Assembly (NCBI GenBank): GCA_029204225.1
Contig: CM055104.1
Coordinates: 23,010,189-23,074,188 of the forward strand
From: Diphasiastrum complanatum
Lineage: Eukaryota; Streptophyta; Lycopodiopsida; Lycopodiales; Lycopodiaceae
Length of the DNA stretch: 64,000 nucleotides
Direction of reading: 5' to 3'
Shown: piece by piece, positions 46,701 to 53,150 of the stretch
Numbering within the stretch: position 1 is the stretch's first letter
Layout of the letters: each line of letters starts with the position of its first letter
The notes under the pieces: generated by a model
Seen by the model: only the letters and a program-made list of their open reading frames with translations
What the model was told of the DNA's origin: nothing
Database searches by the model: none
Program-made: the position numbers and the translations under genes

Positions 46701-49700
46701 TTTAGTATTCAGTTTTTTGGGGCCTTTTTCTTTTTTCAGTGTCTTATCTAGTAATGGTCCATGTTTGTTGGTGGCTATCCAACATGGCTCTGTTCATTAT
46801 TATGATCCATTAGCATAGTTGCCAAGGAACGGGAGCAAGGGAATGTATGGATCCTTGGGAACGGGAACATTTTCAAGAAATTGTGAATGCCATGTGATTA
46901 TTTTGAAATATAACATGATAAAAAAATAAAATGTTTTTGATTTTTTTGGAATTCATCGTTCACGACATTGGTGCATCAACGAATCGCAATTTGTGTAAAT
47001 ACATGCAATATGGGTATCAGTAGAAAGAGAAAACATAGAGGATTAAGATTAGATGGGTTTCCAGTAGTTTCAGGTTTAATTCCGGGCAGTTCGGTGAGAT
47101 CTCAGTTATATGAAATGACCTATGTATGCTGTAAACGTGACCCAACTGGCATAATTTTAAATGGGTTTCCAATAGTTTCGGCTGCATAACTCCAATTTAT
47201 TCTCTAATAGAAGCAAAAAGGGATTTTTTTTTTTGGGGAACTGAACTTCAGACCATAGTGGCACGTGGTACCGCCATTATGGTACCGCGGTACCATAATG
47301 GTGGTACCGCGGTTATGGTGCCGCCCTCAGACCAGCGGTACCAGGGCGGCACCACAAAAATAATATTTTTTATTATTTAAAAAAAAAAAAAACCCTTTTA
47401 ACAGGCTAAAACTAGGTAAAAACTAAGATGTTACTGTACAGGGGGACTGTACTGGGGGCACTGTGGGAGAGCGGACCCAATCGGAGTGCGGCATGTGGGG
47501 GAGCAATACATGGGGCAGGTACAGTAGCACATGGGCACTGTGGAGGAGCAGCTCTCTCTCTGCCATCAACTGTGTGCCCAGGTCATCTGCAGGCATGGGA
47601 TGGGTGCTGTCCGTAGGCAAGTCAACCTGGCGCTCCAAATCGGATATCTTCGTCTGCAAGGTTTAAAATTGGCATGTCAGAGAAACAACTCTATCAAGAA
47701 ATGAAACCAACATACCAGGAGTCAACCAACATGCTATGAAAGGTTAGCTTATCACCTGCAATGCGCTCGTAATGGTCGGAAGTCTCCTGGCGAGATGTGC
47801 GTTGGTGCTACAGAACACCAACCGCTCCAACTGACTCACTGACAACCGGTTTCTTCTCCTCGTGTGAATGAGTGCCCATGTGCTCCAATTACGCTCACAC
47901 ACGGAGGCAGCACAATCTTGTGGTGCGTGCATTGAAATACTTCAGCACATTGTCTTCAACGAAACACAACAATGGAGGATAAAATGAGATGCATACCTGA
48001 GAAAGGACACGCAGTGCAAGACGTTGTATAGATGGGTATGTGCTACCGAACATGGTCCACCAGGTAATGGGTAGCTGCCTCCTCTCTGGATCCTGAGCAG
48101 CTGGGTGGCCGAATGTGCCCATGCCGAAACGAAATGCAGCGAGCTCCTCCATGAGCCTGATAGGATCCAAACCTATGTGTGGACCCACCCTGTGAATGTA
48201 CTGAAGCCAATCAGCCTCGAGCTCCCTGTCTGCGATCTGTGTCGGAGAGAGGAAGAGGGGATGCAGCATGTGTGCAACGCTGTGGATACTCCTGTGGAAG
48301 TAGTTCCACCGCGTCTCCCAGATGAACTTCAGCTCTGTCATCCTGCAGGTGAGAGGCATGTGGTTTAGGGCATTACGAAAAAACGTAACATCGACAGAAC
48401 AACAAACTAGCAAACACTGAAAAGATAAAGAACAATTACAACACTGTACCGCTTACCTCTCTGGCTGCAAGATGGGCAGCTGCAGGAACTGTCCAATCCG
48501 GTCCATGAGCTCATATACCAGTCCAAGTGTCGACCCCTCGCTGTCAGCCATGCGGAGCACAATGTAAAGTGGTCGAAGCAGTCCTGACAATGTCTGTGCA
48601 TCCCTCCAAAACTGGTCTCCCCTCACCGTGGAAGAAAAGTGCTCCCCATCCTCAGTGCGCGGAAATGTACTGGCACACCAAAGATCACTAGCAACCATCT
48701 GTAGAAGCTGCGCCCTGCACCTGATCAGACGGTCGATGACCACCAAGTCGAATGCAAAGCGTGTGGGGGCTGGCTTACGGAGGTCTAGATGGCTGAACAC
48801 CCGGAACATGGCAAGAACACGCCTCTTCCTGGTGACTTTTGTCACCAGGAAGAGGGCCTCACGGACGATGGCTCTAACCCAGGGAAGTGCACCTATGTCC
48901 CCCATCAGAAGGTCTATGTCGTGCGCGGCACAGGGGGTATGAACAATGTGAGGGAACTCGGCCTCTAGCAGTACACCCATCTGAATGCAGTTCGTGGCAT
49001 TGTCCGTCACCACTGTGACGACATGCTGTGGCCTATGGACAGGATGGAAGACCTGATGACATCAAACATGAACTCTGTGCGTGCCAGCCAAGCAGGCAGC
49101 AACTCGGGGTCAACCACATAAGGAGCGGTGCAAAACCGAAGAACACCCTTTGAAATGGTGTTCTCCCCCGCCACAAGACGTGGCCCGTAGGTATCCAAAA
49201 GTCGTTGCCTGACGGGAACGGACATGCTGGCACAGGGGGCAGCATTCAGTGTGCCACCATCTCTCGCACGTGCGCCGAGTAGGTGACCTTTAAGGCGAGT
49301 GAGGGTGGCAACGAACTCTGTCAGGCAATATCGACAGCGCACTATCCTTGCACCGGACTTGTTAGACTTGTCGGGAACCCGCCTGACAATGTCCACCTCG
49401 TCCCACAGATCGGCAAGGTTGGAATGCACCATCTCTGTAGAAAGGACTGGGGAAAGAAGGCAGAGATCACTGTGGGTGCGATAGGAGTCGGAAGGCTTGA
49501 AAAAACCACAATAAAGGCCGAAATAGCAATAGCAGGGGAGGACGCGATCAGTGCAATGCGAAGACAGCCGGGAGGGCGCGGACAGTAGGGCGATGGGCGG
49601 ACAGCAGGGAGGGCGCCGACAGCAGGGAGGGCGCGGACAATAGGGCGACGGGCAGGGAGAGAGATGAAGCGAGGGGGGGGGGATTAGGTTAAAAAAAAAT

Positions 49701-50824
49701 ACAGTAATATATTAAATATTAAAAAATATTATATACTAAAAAATATTAAATATTGTGGTACCGCGGATCAGTATGGATCCGCGGATCCTGGTACCGCTGG
49801 ATCTATGCTTCAGACATTCAAATATAAGGTATATATGCATGAACTTACACAATTTTGAAGATGCCAAAATAATGAAAACATTGTTCCTTGGGTTTGGGAA
49901 CATGGGAATGTGTTCCCAGAAGTTCCTTGTGTCCGGGAACGTGGGAACGCATTCCCTGGTAACTAGGCCATCACGAGATGATTAGGAGGTTTGTTGCATG
50001 AAATACAACAAATTCTGTTAATACAATAGGTTTAATAATTCTGTTTTTTTTTTCATGTTCATTCATCCACTTTTCAATACATAAAATTCCCCAGCATTCA
50101 TGCTAACCCTTCCATGGGTCACAAGTCAAAGCCCTTGAAAATAATGCACAAAATTCTAGGCAGAGTACTTATGATTCAAACTTTTCAAATTTTTGAATGC
50201 TGCTATGCAAGTTATATCTAGTCATTCAAGGCACGTTTTGGTTGCTAAGGAGGTCTGCAAGGGGTCACATTTAGGTGCCTTGTGGTGAACTATGTTAAAC
50301 TGCACCAGTCTTGCATAAGTACACAGTTTCTTTTTGGTACTTAGCTCATTCAAGTTTTTCAAGATATTTTTGAACCTTGCAAATCTTTATTTGAATCTAC
50401 TCAACTCAAATCCAGTCGTAATCTATAGCCTTTATGTGATTATTTGTGTGCATCGTCATTTGAAGTTCTCTATCCTTTTTCTGTCATCACCAGTGTCACG
50501 AGTTCACCTTATATGATTTTCATGTTTGTTACTGTTTTGCAGTCTCCATTTGGTGTAGCTTCAGGGGCAATAGTCGGGCATGTTCTTGCCACGTGGCTTG
50601 CTGTTCTGGGTGGGGCATTTCTTGCCAAATATATTTCTGAGAAAGTGGTAACATTCTTTGTCGTTGCTTTTTAAAAGGATTTAAAGGCATTAATCAATGC
50701 TTGATGCTGATGATGATAATATGTAGATTGACATTTTGATATTTAATATGGTTTTCAGGTTGGATACATAAGTGGGGTTCTGTTTGTTGTATTTGCTGCT
50801 GCTACTCTTGTGGGAGCCTTTTAA
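7670..50824 (+). CDS. CMT1: Chloroplast manganese transporter, UPF0016/GDT1 family (10 exons)
   Basis: Joining 7670-7829, 31730-31883, 42817-43012, 43252-43299, 43761-43857, 44045-44208, 44522-44587, 46353-46403, 50543-50647 and 50759-50824 gives 1107 nt: 368 codons plus TAA, with no internal stop. All nine introns are GT-AG and every phase matches. Residues 1 to about 70 are basic and Ser/Ala-containing like a transit peptide; about 71-115 are hydrophilic; about 116-368 form a multi-pass membrane domain with the two family signatures E166-I-G-D-K-T171 and E296-W-G-D-R-S301. Arabidopsis CMT1 (PAM71-HL, GDT1-like protein 2) is a member of this family at the chloroplast inner envelope, taking Mn2+ into the stroma. 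The internal sequence ([30 protein letters not shown]) fits that branch better than thylakoid PAM71. Length is normal for the family. The oddity is the 43-kb span, caused by transposons in introns 1, 2 and 8. The frame looks intact; expression is not shown. Confidence 0.93.
8918..8932 (+). repeat. G15 homopolymer
   Basis: Fifteen consecutive G, then TTA and five more G, immediately left of the tandem duplication at 8941. The exact length may be a sequencing approximation. Confidence 0.8.
8941..9905. repeat. 965-bp tandem duplication, copy 1
   Basis: Begins AACTACAGAAAGGTTTTGGA and is repeated head to tail at 9906 with few differences. It carries a (GA)n tract near its right end, a TATATAAGAG motif (about 9181), and repeated TGG-rich segments near 9540-9630. 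No protein domain is visible. The unit does not show TG...CA ends or a primer site, so its class is unknown. Confidence 0.85.
9666..9748 (+). repeat. (GA)n microsatellite in copy 1
   Basis: About 41 GA units without obvious interruption. Apparent open frames through it (Arg-Glu or Leu-Ser runs) are artefacts. Confidence 0.95.
9906..10870. repeat. 965-bp tandem duplication, copy 2
   Basis: Second unit, starting AACTACAGAAAGATTTTGGA and ending in GGAGACTAAC, the same junction that separates copies 1 and 2. Differences by eye are scattered substitutions and a small indel near 10107, pointing to a recent duplication. Confidence 0.85.
10633..10713 (+). repeat. (GA)n microsatellite in copy 2
   Basis: About 40 GA units at the corresponding place in copy 2, nearly the same length as in copy 1. 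Confidence 0.95.
10871..12443. other. Intron 1 DNA, no feature recognised
   Basis: Unique-looking, AT-rich sequence between the tandem duplication and the old terminal repeat at 12444. No domain, clear terminal repeat or long open frame. Confidence 0.55.
12444..12572 (+). repeat. Terminal repeat (LTR-like) of an old small retroelement, left copy
   Basis: This 129-bp stretch (from GAGGAGACTTGC to GAGTGCAACA) recurs at 28905-29024 in the same orientation with scattered differences. The right copy is preceded by a purine-rich GGCAAAAGGGG like a polypurine tract; the left is followed by TTTGGTAGCAGA, a possible decayed tRNA-Met primer site. With the gag remnant between them, this fits a small non-autonomous LTR element later split by the Athila/Tat element. 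Confidence 0.6.
12731..12925. repeat. Cluster of GGTTCGAACC-related motifs
   Basis: At least eight diverged copies of TTCGAACC or GGTTCGAA in both orientations, often extended to CGAACCGG, around a T-rich interruption (12800-12837). Not a regular tandem repeat; see findings. Confidence 0.7.
13205..13802 (+). pseudogene. Gag remnant of the old small LTR element
   Basis: In shifting frames this stretch reads like a Gypsy-type gag: an N-terminal helix ([20 protein letters not shown]), then [16 protein letters not shown] and [19 protein letters not shown], which match the W...F...F.P and V.EY...F positions of Retrotrans_gag. Frameshifts and stops break it. It is cut at 13802 by the Athila/Tat insertion; sequence after 28809 does not resume pol, so the old element probably carried little more than gag. 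Confidence 0.6.
13803..14281 (+). repeat. 5' LTR of Athila/Tat element, promoter-deleted
   Basis: 479 bp, versus 808 bp for the 3' LTR. The missing block corresponds to 28135-28467 of the 3' LTR and includes the TATA box at 28350-28357; the breakpoint is after 13939. A CT-rich tract (about 14030-14090) is shared by both LTRs. Confidence 0.9.
14283..14300 (+). other. Primer-binding site (tRNA-Asp)
   Basis: TGGCGCCGTTGTCGGGGA, complementary to the 3' end of plant tRNA-Asp except for one T where C is expected in a CG context. One base separates it from the LTR. tRNA-Asp priming is known for Athila-type elements. Confidence 0.9.
14661..15394. repeat. Array of inverted decamers TGCGAGAGTT / AACTCTCGCA
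   Basis: TGCGAGAGTT occurs at 14661, 14819, 14849, 14988, 15140, 15223 and 15290. The opposite orientation (AACTCTCGCA or one-base variants) occurs at 14761, 14890, 14931, 15082, 15233, 15354, 15369 and 15385. At 15223-15242 the two meet as a perfect 20-bp palindrome. Longer blocks around 14771-14830 and 14941-15000 are near-duplicates of each other. It lies in the untranslated leader, upstream of gag. Confidence 0.9.
15602..17272 (+). pseudogene. Gag of Athila/Tat element with three zinc knuckles
   Basis: Starts at MNLRSGR (15602), a common gag start in Athila/Tat elements, and continues in the same frame with stops and frameshifts to 17272. Recognisable parts are a Trp-containing gag core (WFFNLSKEE), an acidic linker and coiled-coil-like stretch ([17 protein letters not shown]), and three knuckles in one frame: [13 protein letters not shown] (16490-16528), [13 protein letters not shown] (16928-16966) and [13 protein letters not shown] (16994-17032). 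All three are C-x2-C-x3-H-x4-C, one residue shorter than the usual form. In-frame TGA at 16157, 16181 and 17270 sit where arginine (CGA) is plausible. Confidence 0.85.
17507..18949 (+). pseudogene. Protease region of Athila/Tat polyprotein
   Basis: An open frame of 480 codons in the gag frame. About residues 60-170 form a retropepsin: [11 protein letters not shown] carries D-G-G in place of D-S/T-G, as often seen in Athila/Tat proteases, and [11 protein letters not shown] is the C-terminal I/L-L-G-x-x-W motif. The remaining 300 residues are a lysine-rich linker to reverse transcriptase without a known domain. The TGA at 18947 and another at 19040 follow the CGA-to-TGA pattern; the frame continues into reverse transcriptase. 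Confidence 0.85.
19046..20400 (+). pseudogene. Reverse transcriptase and RNase H of Athila/Tat element
   Basis: Gypsy-type reverse transcriptase: [13 protein letters not shown], then after a frameshift near 19230 [19 protein letters not shown], the palm motif [28 protein letters not shown] and the active-site box [12 protein letters not shown] with the two aspartates present. RNase H follows ([40 protein letters not shown]). In-frame TAG stops at 19567 and 20080 lie where glutamine is expected. Confidence 0.9.
20401..21518 (+). pseudogene. Integrase of Athila/Tat element, cut by nested insertion
   Basis: The H-H-C-C zinc-binding region is visible ([13 protein letters not shown] ... [12 protein letters not shown]). 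The core is frameshifted but shows [23 protein letters not shown] and [14 protein letters not shown]-terminal part ([20 protein letters not shown]) ends at 21518, where the LTR of the minus-strand chromovirus begins. No chromodomain precedes the cut. Confidence 0.88.
21519..21876 (-). repeat. 3' LTR of nested chromovirus
   Basis: 358 bp. On the minus strand it begins TGTTACGAGCTCGTAACC and ends GGATCTATTACA. It is preceded by a polypurine tract (minus strand AAGGGGGAGGGAG, about 21877-21889), which identifies it as the 3' LTR. Confidence 0.85.
21888..25355 (-). pseudogene. Chromovirus pol: protease end to chromodomain
   Basis: Reading leftwards from 25355: C-terminal half of retropepsin ([14 protein letters not shown]), reverse transcriptase ([59 protein letters not shown]), RNase H ([18 protein letters not shown]), integrase zinc finger ([13 protein letters not shown] ... 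[11 protein letters not shown]) and core ([33 protein letters not shown]), and a C-terminal chromodomain (EEILDSRE ... [19 protein letters not shown]). A 17-bp tandem duplication at about 23718-23751 shifts the frame inside RNase H; further frame breaks lie near 24640-24700, 22868 and 22500-22590. Confidence 0.92.
25356..27957 (+). pseudogene. Post-pol ORF region of Athila/Tat element
   Basis: Coding-like sequence in changing frames with no domain I recognise. 25400-25600 contains [20 protein letters not shown]; 25600-26225 is Ser/Thr/Pro-rich, low complexity; 26229-27270 in one frame is a long coiled-coil-like region ([25 protein letters not shown]-rich) broken by TGA at 26491 and TAG at 26512, 26557, 26575, 26845, 27049 and 27265; 27365-27690 and 27720-27950 follow in other frames ([40 protein letters not shown]). 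Athila-group elements often carry an extra, sometimes envelope-like ORF here. I see no signal peptide or convincing transmembrane segment, so envelope function is not supported. Confidence 0.65.
27997..28804 (+). repeat. 3' LTR of Athila/Tat element
   Basis: 808 bp from TGTTGGGGGTATTCCC to GACCCTACA, followed by the TCGTA target duplication. It retains a TATA box (TATAAAAA, 28350-28357) that the 5' LTR has lost. Confidence 0.92.
28905..29024 (+). repeat. Terminal repeat (LTR-like) of the old small retroelement, right copy
   Basis: Matches 12444-12572 in order and orientation. Preceded by GGCAAAAGGGG, a possible polypurine tract. It marks the right end of the old element around the Athila/Tat insertion. 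Confidence 0.6.
29025..31729. other. Intron 1 DNA, no feature recognised
   Basis: About 2.7 kb of AT-rich sequence up to the exon 2 acceptor. I see no long open frame, terminal repeat or known domain. It may hold old decayed repeats. Confidence 0.55.
31730..31883 (+). CDS. CMT1: CMT1-like gene exon 2
   Basis: Encodes residues 54-105 (both end codons split). The acceptor is pyrimidine-rich TTTGCAG and the donor is a perfect GTAAGT at 31884. It carries [17 protein letters not shown], resembling the stretch after the transit peptide in plant GDT1-like 2 proteins (a G-S-G-x-Y type motif, recalled not searched). Two bases at each end complete codons with exons 1 and 3 without a stop. It lies isolated among repeats, so automated annotation could miss it. 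Confidence 0.88.
32451..32835 (+). pseudogene. Gag N-terminus of a decayed Gypsy element
   Basis: Reads [20 protein letters not shown], a Pro-rich linker, then in another frame [20 protein letters not shown], a TAG at 32781 where glutamine is expected, and [18 protein letters not shown], a typical gag core. It stops at 32835, where the inserted LTR begins. The integrase-chromodomain remnant at 41624-42311 may be the other end of the same element. Confidence 0.7.
32836..33282 (+). repeat. 5' LTR of LARD-like element
   Basis: 447 bp. Compared with the right LTR it lacks about 18 bp between two TTAG copies just after the start; otherwise nearly identical by eye. Confidence 0.8.
33887..34034 (+). 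repeat. 74-bp tandem duplication
   Basis: AAGTGTGCCTAGTGTTTGAT at 33887 recurs at 33961, with the two units nearly identical to 34034. Internal to the LARD-like element; no function apparent. Confidence 0.85.
35211..36129 (+). repeat. 5' LTR of TR-GAG-like element
   Basis: 919 bp. Contains a short hairpin-capable GGCTCCCGGGACC / CCGGGAGCC segment (about 35417-35442) and an AATAAA at 35734-35739. Confidence 0.92.
36132..36143 (+). other. Primer-binding site (initiator tRNA-Met)
   Basis: TGGTATCAGAGC, perfect match, two bases inside the LTR. Confidence 0.92.
36963..39315 (+). pseudogene. Gag-protease ORF of the TR-GAG-like element
   Basis: Two overlapping frames (36963-37481, then 37354-39315) read as one protein with a frameshift near 37420-37440. 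The N-terminal 150 residues are charged and helical. Then comes a Retrotrans_gag domain ([15 protein letters not shown] ... LREKFIP ... [12 protein letters not shown]), a knuckle C-x2-C-x4-H-x4-C ([14 protein letters not shown]), and a retropepsin whose catalytic motif reads V-D-L-G-A-S-H instead of D-S-G, with C-terminal AILGLSWF. Near the end a 50-residue unit (FNEGxPTxTxQLTRxQMEPT) is duplicated (about 38861 and 39011, period 150 bp). No polymerase follows. Serine-to-leucine change in D-S-G (TCG to TTG) probably inactivates the protease. Confidence 0.88.
39519..40436 (+). repeat. 3' LTR of TR-GAG-like element
   Basis: 918 bp, nearly identical to the 5' LTR; followed by target duplication TCCAG. 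AATAAA at 40041-40046. Confidence 0.92.
40442..41146 (+). other. 3' internal part of LARD-like element with a 137-codon ORF
   Basis: Contains an open frame 40491-40904 (starting [12 protein letters not shown], with [14 protein letters not shown]) that matches no domain I know. It may be chance or a relic; the surrounding element shows no other coding sequence. Confidence 0.45.
41147..41610 (+). repeat. 3' LTR of LARD-like element
   Basis: 464 bp, TGTTAGATTTAATG to TTTTCTAACA, preceded by AAGGGGGAG. Confidence 0.82.
41624..42311 (+). pseudogene. Integrase C-terminus and chromodomain of decayed Gypsy element
   Basis: Reads [17 protein letters not shown], then a stop, [40 protein letters not shown] and, after a TAG at about 42130, a chromodomain-like end [20 protein letters not shown] followed by [11 protein letters not shown]. 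This is the C-terminal half of a chromovirus integrase. Together with the gag piece at 32451-32835 it may be one old element from which most of pol was lost before or during insertion of the LARD-like element. Confidence 0.8.
42817..43012 (+). CDS. CMT1: CMT1-like gene exon 3
   Basis: Encodes residues 105-170: the first hydrophobic segment (about 120-138) and the second (about 150-165), ending in the first signature E-I-G-D-K. The acceptor is TTTTACAG; the donor GTAACT at 43013 leaves phase 0 right after lysine 170. Confidence 0.95.
43252..43299 (+). CDS. CMT1: CMT1-like gene exon 4 (48-bp microexon)
   Basis: Sixteen codons, [16 protein letters not shown], completing the first signature (T171) and beginning the next membrane segment. 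Acceptor TTGACAG and donor GTAATA; phase 0 at both ends. Too short to stand out as an open frame. Confidence 0.95.
43761..43857 (+). CDS. CMT1: CMT1-like gene exon 5
   Basis: Residues 187-218 plus one base: a glycine-rich hydrophobic segment ([17 protein letters not shown]) and the family-typical [14 protein letters not shown] loop. Acceptor GGTTCAG, donor GTAAGT at 43858. Confidence 0.95.
44045..44208 (+). CDS. CMT1: CMT1-like gene exon 6
   Basis: Completes codon 219 and encodes 220-273: [20 protein letters not shown], then WDLP and an acidic hydrophilic loop (about 249-273) that separates the two halves of the transporter. Acceptor CTTTCAG, donor GTATGA at 44209. Confidence 0.95.
44522..44587 (+). 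CDS. CMT1: CMT1-like gene exon 7
   Basis: Residues 274-295, the end of the loop and the hydrophobic segment leading to the second signature (ESFSLVFMA). Acceptor TTTCACAG, donor GTGAGT at 44588. It is followed by intron 7 (44588-46352), in which I see no transposon or gene. Confidence 0.95.
46353..46403 (+). CDS. CMT1: CMT1-like gene exon 8 (51-bp microexon)
   Basis: Seventeen codons, [17 protein letters not shown], holding the complete second signature E-W-G-D-R-S (296-301). Acceptor TGTATCAG, donor GTTAGT at 46404; phase 0 at both ends. The following intron holds the hAT element. Confidence 0.95.
47274..47301. repeat. 28-bp perfect palindrome in hAT end
   Basis: Half-site CCATTATGGTACCG followed directly by its reverse complement. 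It lies 20 bp from the element end among further GGTACCGCGG copies, as expected of transposase-binding subterminal repeats. Confidence 0.9.
47744..49432 (-). pseudogene. hAT transposase, broken
   Basis: From the right: a BED-type zinc finger ([20 protein letters not shown], near 49320-49360), then after a frameshift near 49010-49020 a DUF659-like core ([29 protein letters not shown]), a central region ([17 protein letters not shown]), and the hAT dimerisation motif ([20 protein letters not shown], near 47830-47910). Several frame breaks separate these pieces. The protein is not functional as it stands, although the termini could still be recognised by a related transposase. Confidence 0.85.
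50543..50647 (+). CDS. CMT1: CMT1-like gene exon 9
   Basis: Residues 313-347: the conserved [13 protein letters not shown] segment and a glycine-rich helix ([17 protein letters not shown]). Acceptor TTTTGCAG, donor GTAACA at 50648. Confidence 0.95.
50759..50824 (+). CDS. CMT1: CMT1-like gene exon 10 (last)
   Basis: Residues 348-368, the final helix [21 protein letters not shown], then TAA at 50822-50824. The end is close to the C-terminus expected for this branch of the family. Confidence 0.95.
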   Translation, partial: VGYISGVLFVVFAAATLVGAF

Positions 50825-52466
50825 CAACAATATACAGAATCTTGAACTATAGTGGTTCCCTGAATTTTGGAAACCAAGAAAATACTGAGCTTCCTTCTTG
50901 TGTCATCGATTCCTGTGGGAAGATCTCTGTAGTCACAACACAAATTGTAGAATCCACATATAAGGCCTTGCATTCTTTCCAGATTCAAAGAAGATTATTG
51001 TGTCAGTGTTCAGTAAGTGATTTGTAGCAATGGCACTATGCAGATTTGAGAAATGTAATTCTGACATCTCTTACTTATAAATTGACTGGTCAAAGAGGAA
51101 AGCTGCATTGGTGAAATTGCAAAGGAAGAGCCAATTTTTCTCTGACAGTTCCTTGAACTGCCTGTATTGTGGCCCTATCCAACATTGCCTTATAGTTTGT
51201 GCACAAAATTGTGCCAGAAGTGTCTTGTATAAGACCATTGTTGGAATGCTTTATGATGGAGGATGCATCTGATGTAAAATATGCCATTTTCCATTGATAA
51301 GAGGATCAAAGCACTGCTCATGTCCTCTTCTGTCGAAGCATGAGGTCTTTCTACAAGTTATTGGATTGAGGCTGAACTACTGCAACAACATATAGCTTTT
51401 TTATTCATGGCAATAGTGATGAGTATGGTTATGTGTATCACTTCTAAACCGTTTGAATCATTTTGAAATATCGCAGCTGCCAGCACCCTTGGTGTACTGG
51501 ATTACAGGTGGTGATATTTTAGATACTTTGCATATCAAGTTGATTCTATCATCAGTAAAAGTGGTTGAAGATGACTGTAAATTGTTTATAATTGAGAATT
51601 GAGGGAGAAGTTGTTGCTGATCTTCTTCGGGAAAATCATGAAGCAAGGGTGTTTGAGGAGAGTGGACAGTGGTTGACATACATTCAACATAATCGCAAAG
51701 TTGGAAGAGGGTGGATTATTAATGGCTCATCCTTAGCACAGAAGAGACCCAGTGAGGGCCATGGACATAAAACGTAGGTGGTCAGCTAGTTGATGCACTT
51801 AATGCAGCAAAAACTAGTATGAGTTAAATGTTGTTGTAGTTGGATTCCCTTGCATATATCCTAAAAGACATTCTATATCCATTAAACTTGTAGTAATGTA
51901 ACTACCCCATTGACCGAATTGATAGATAGAAATTTCACCATCCTAGGTCGTCTTCTGAGAGACTGATGGGAGCATGAATGATCCCGAGAATTCTTTGCCA
52001 CGCAAATGTGCATGAAAATGCCAAAAGACATGTGCGGGACTTTGAAAGGCCTTGCATAGTAGCTACTTGACAAATGAAAAACATGAGATAGTGCTATTTT
52101 CTGTGTTCTGCATGGAGCAGCGACTGGTTGGTGCTACAAATTGGAAGTCTGGTCCATCGAAGATGATGGTTGCATTGTTCAAGCAATACATGGACGTCTT
52201 GATAATGGAGAGAAATTTCAATGATAGTGTTTGTGTGTGAAGGATCGGCCAAAATACTCGAACAATATCTCTAGAGGACTAAGAATTTGATAAAGTATTT
52301 TGGCCCCAATCGAACATGTGAGTGATTGGTAGTTATCATTTTTTTCCATCTTCAGAAGAGAACATAGAAGCCTGTGAGTTTAAAAGACCCCATATGACTT
52401 GACTACTAGAGCCATCACTATATGCTTGTGCACTAGTATTGCTATTTGTTGTTTTCTTACCAATGG
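50825..52466 (+). other. 3' UTR and downstream DNA of CMT1-like gene; no further gene seen
   Basis: The 3' UTR starts at 50825; its end is not clear because no convincing AATAAA site is seen in the first few hundred bases. The rest has only short open frames without known domains. Confidence 0.5.
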
Positions 52467-52949
52467 CTATACGCCTTGAGCGTCTTGTTTTCTTTTCAAG
52501 TCCCTTACTACACGATTTGCTGCTTTGGTACTAGAATAGCGGTACGAAAGACTTATGAAGCTTTTGAAGCATCCAAATGTGTCAGACTTCTGCTTAATGG
52601 TGTAGATCCAGGTCTTTTGTGAGTAATCATCAATGAAGGTTAGAAAATAAAATGCTCCACCAATAGACATTACCTTCATTGGCCCACATAGGTTAGAGAG
52701 TATAAACTCAAGCACTCGTTTTGCCCTTGTTGCTCCTTTGTTGATCTTCATCTTATGTAACTTGCCTAGCATGCACTCCTTGCAAATGGACTCTTCTTTG
52801 TCATCAAAGTTAGGTAGACCTGTTACCATCTTGAGCTTACGAAGTAGCCTCAAGCTCTTGAAGTTCAAATGCCCCATACGTCTATGCCATAAATCACTCT
52901 GTGATATATTGTGACAATCAAAGTTGCATAGCAGTTTTTCTGAACCCAC
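52467..52949 (-). pseudogene. Copia pre-integrase/integrase fragment
   Basis: Reads SDLWHRRMGHLNFKSLRLL, CKECMLGKLHKMKINKGATR and NLCGPMKVMSIGGAFYFLTF followed by IDDYSQKTWIYTI: the GAG-pre-integrase domain and the start of the integrase core. A short orphan piece; no gag or reverse transcriptase adjoins it. Confidence 0.88.
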
Positions 52950-52954
52950 GAAAT

Positions 52955-53105
52955 CACTCTAGAACTAAATATATTGAAGTTCAATTTCATTTTCTAAGAG
53001 AGATCTTCTAAATAAAGAATTCAAATTGATTTTTAATCATATTGATAGTATGTTGGCTGATATATTGACAAAGCCATTGTCTAAGAAAAGCATGCTATCT
53101 TAGTT
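52955..53105 (+). pseudogene. Copia RNase H C-terminal remnant with following LTR
   Basis: In two frames it reads TKYIEVQFHFLREIF and HIDSMLADILTKPLSKK, the classic end of a Copia polyprotein. A polypurine tract (AAAAGGGAGAG, 53140-53150) and an LTR start TGTTGGAG at 53151 follow. It faces away from the preceding minus-strand fragment, so the two are separate elements. Confidence 0.8.
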
Positions 53106-53150
53106 GGTATGTTGAATTTTCATTTAGATTCCTAGCAATAAAAGGGAGAG

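Larger units (their letters stand above)
47254..49807 (-). mobile_element. hAT DNA transposon in intron 8
   Basis: Bounded by an 8-bp target duplication CTTCAGAC (47246-47253 and 49808-49815), the length used by hAT elements. Short inverted ends CATAG...CTATG. The subterminal regions are packed with GGTACCGC / GCGGTACC motifs. It encodes decayed hAT transposase domains on the minus strand, opposite to the host gene. Length 2554 bp. Confidence 0.88.

Noticed and set aside
48105-48942. Plus-strand open frames in the hAT element
   Set aside because: They are shadows of the minus-strand transposase pieces, which carry the recognisable domains.
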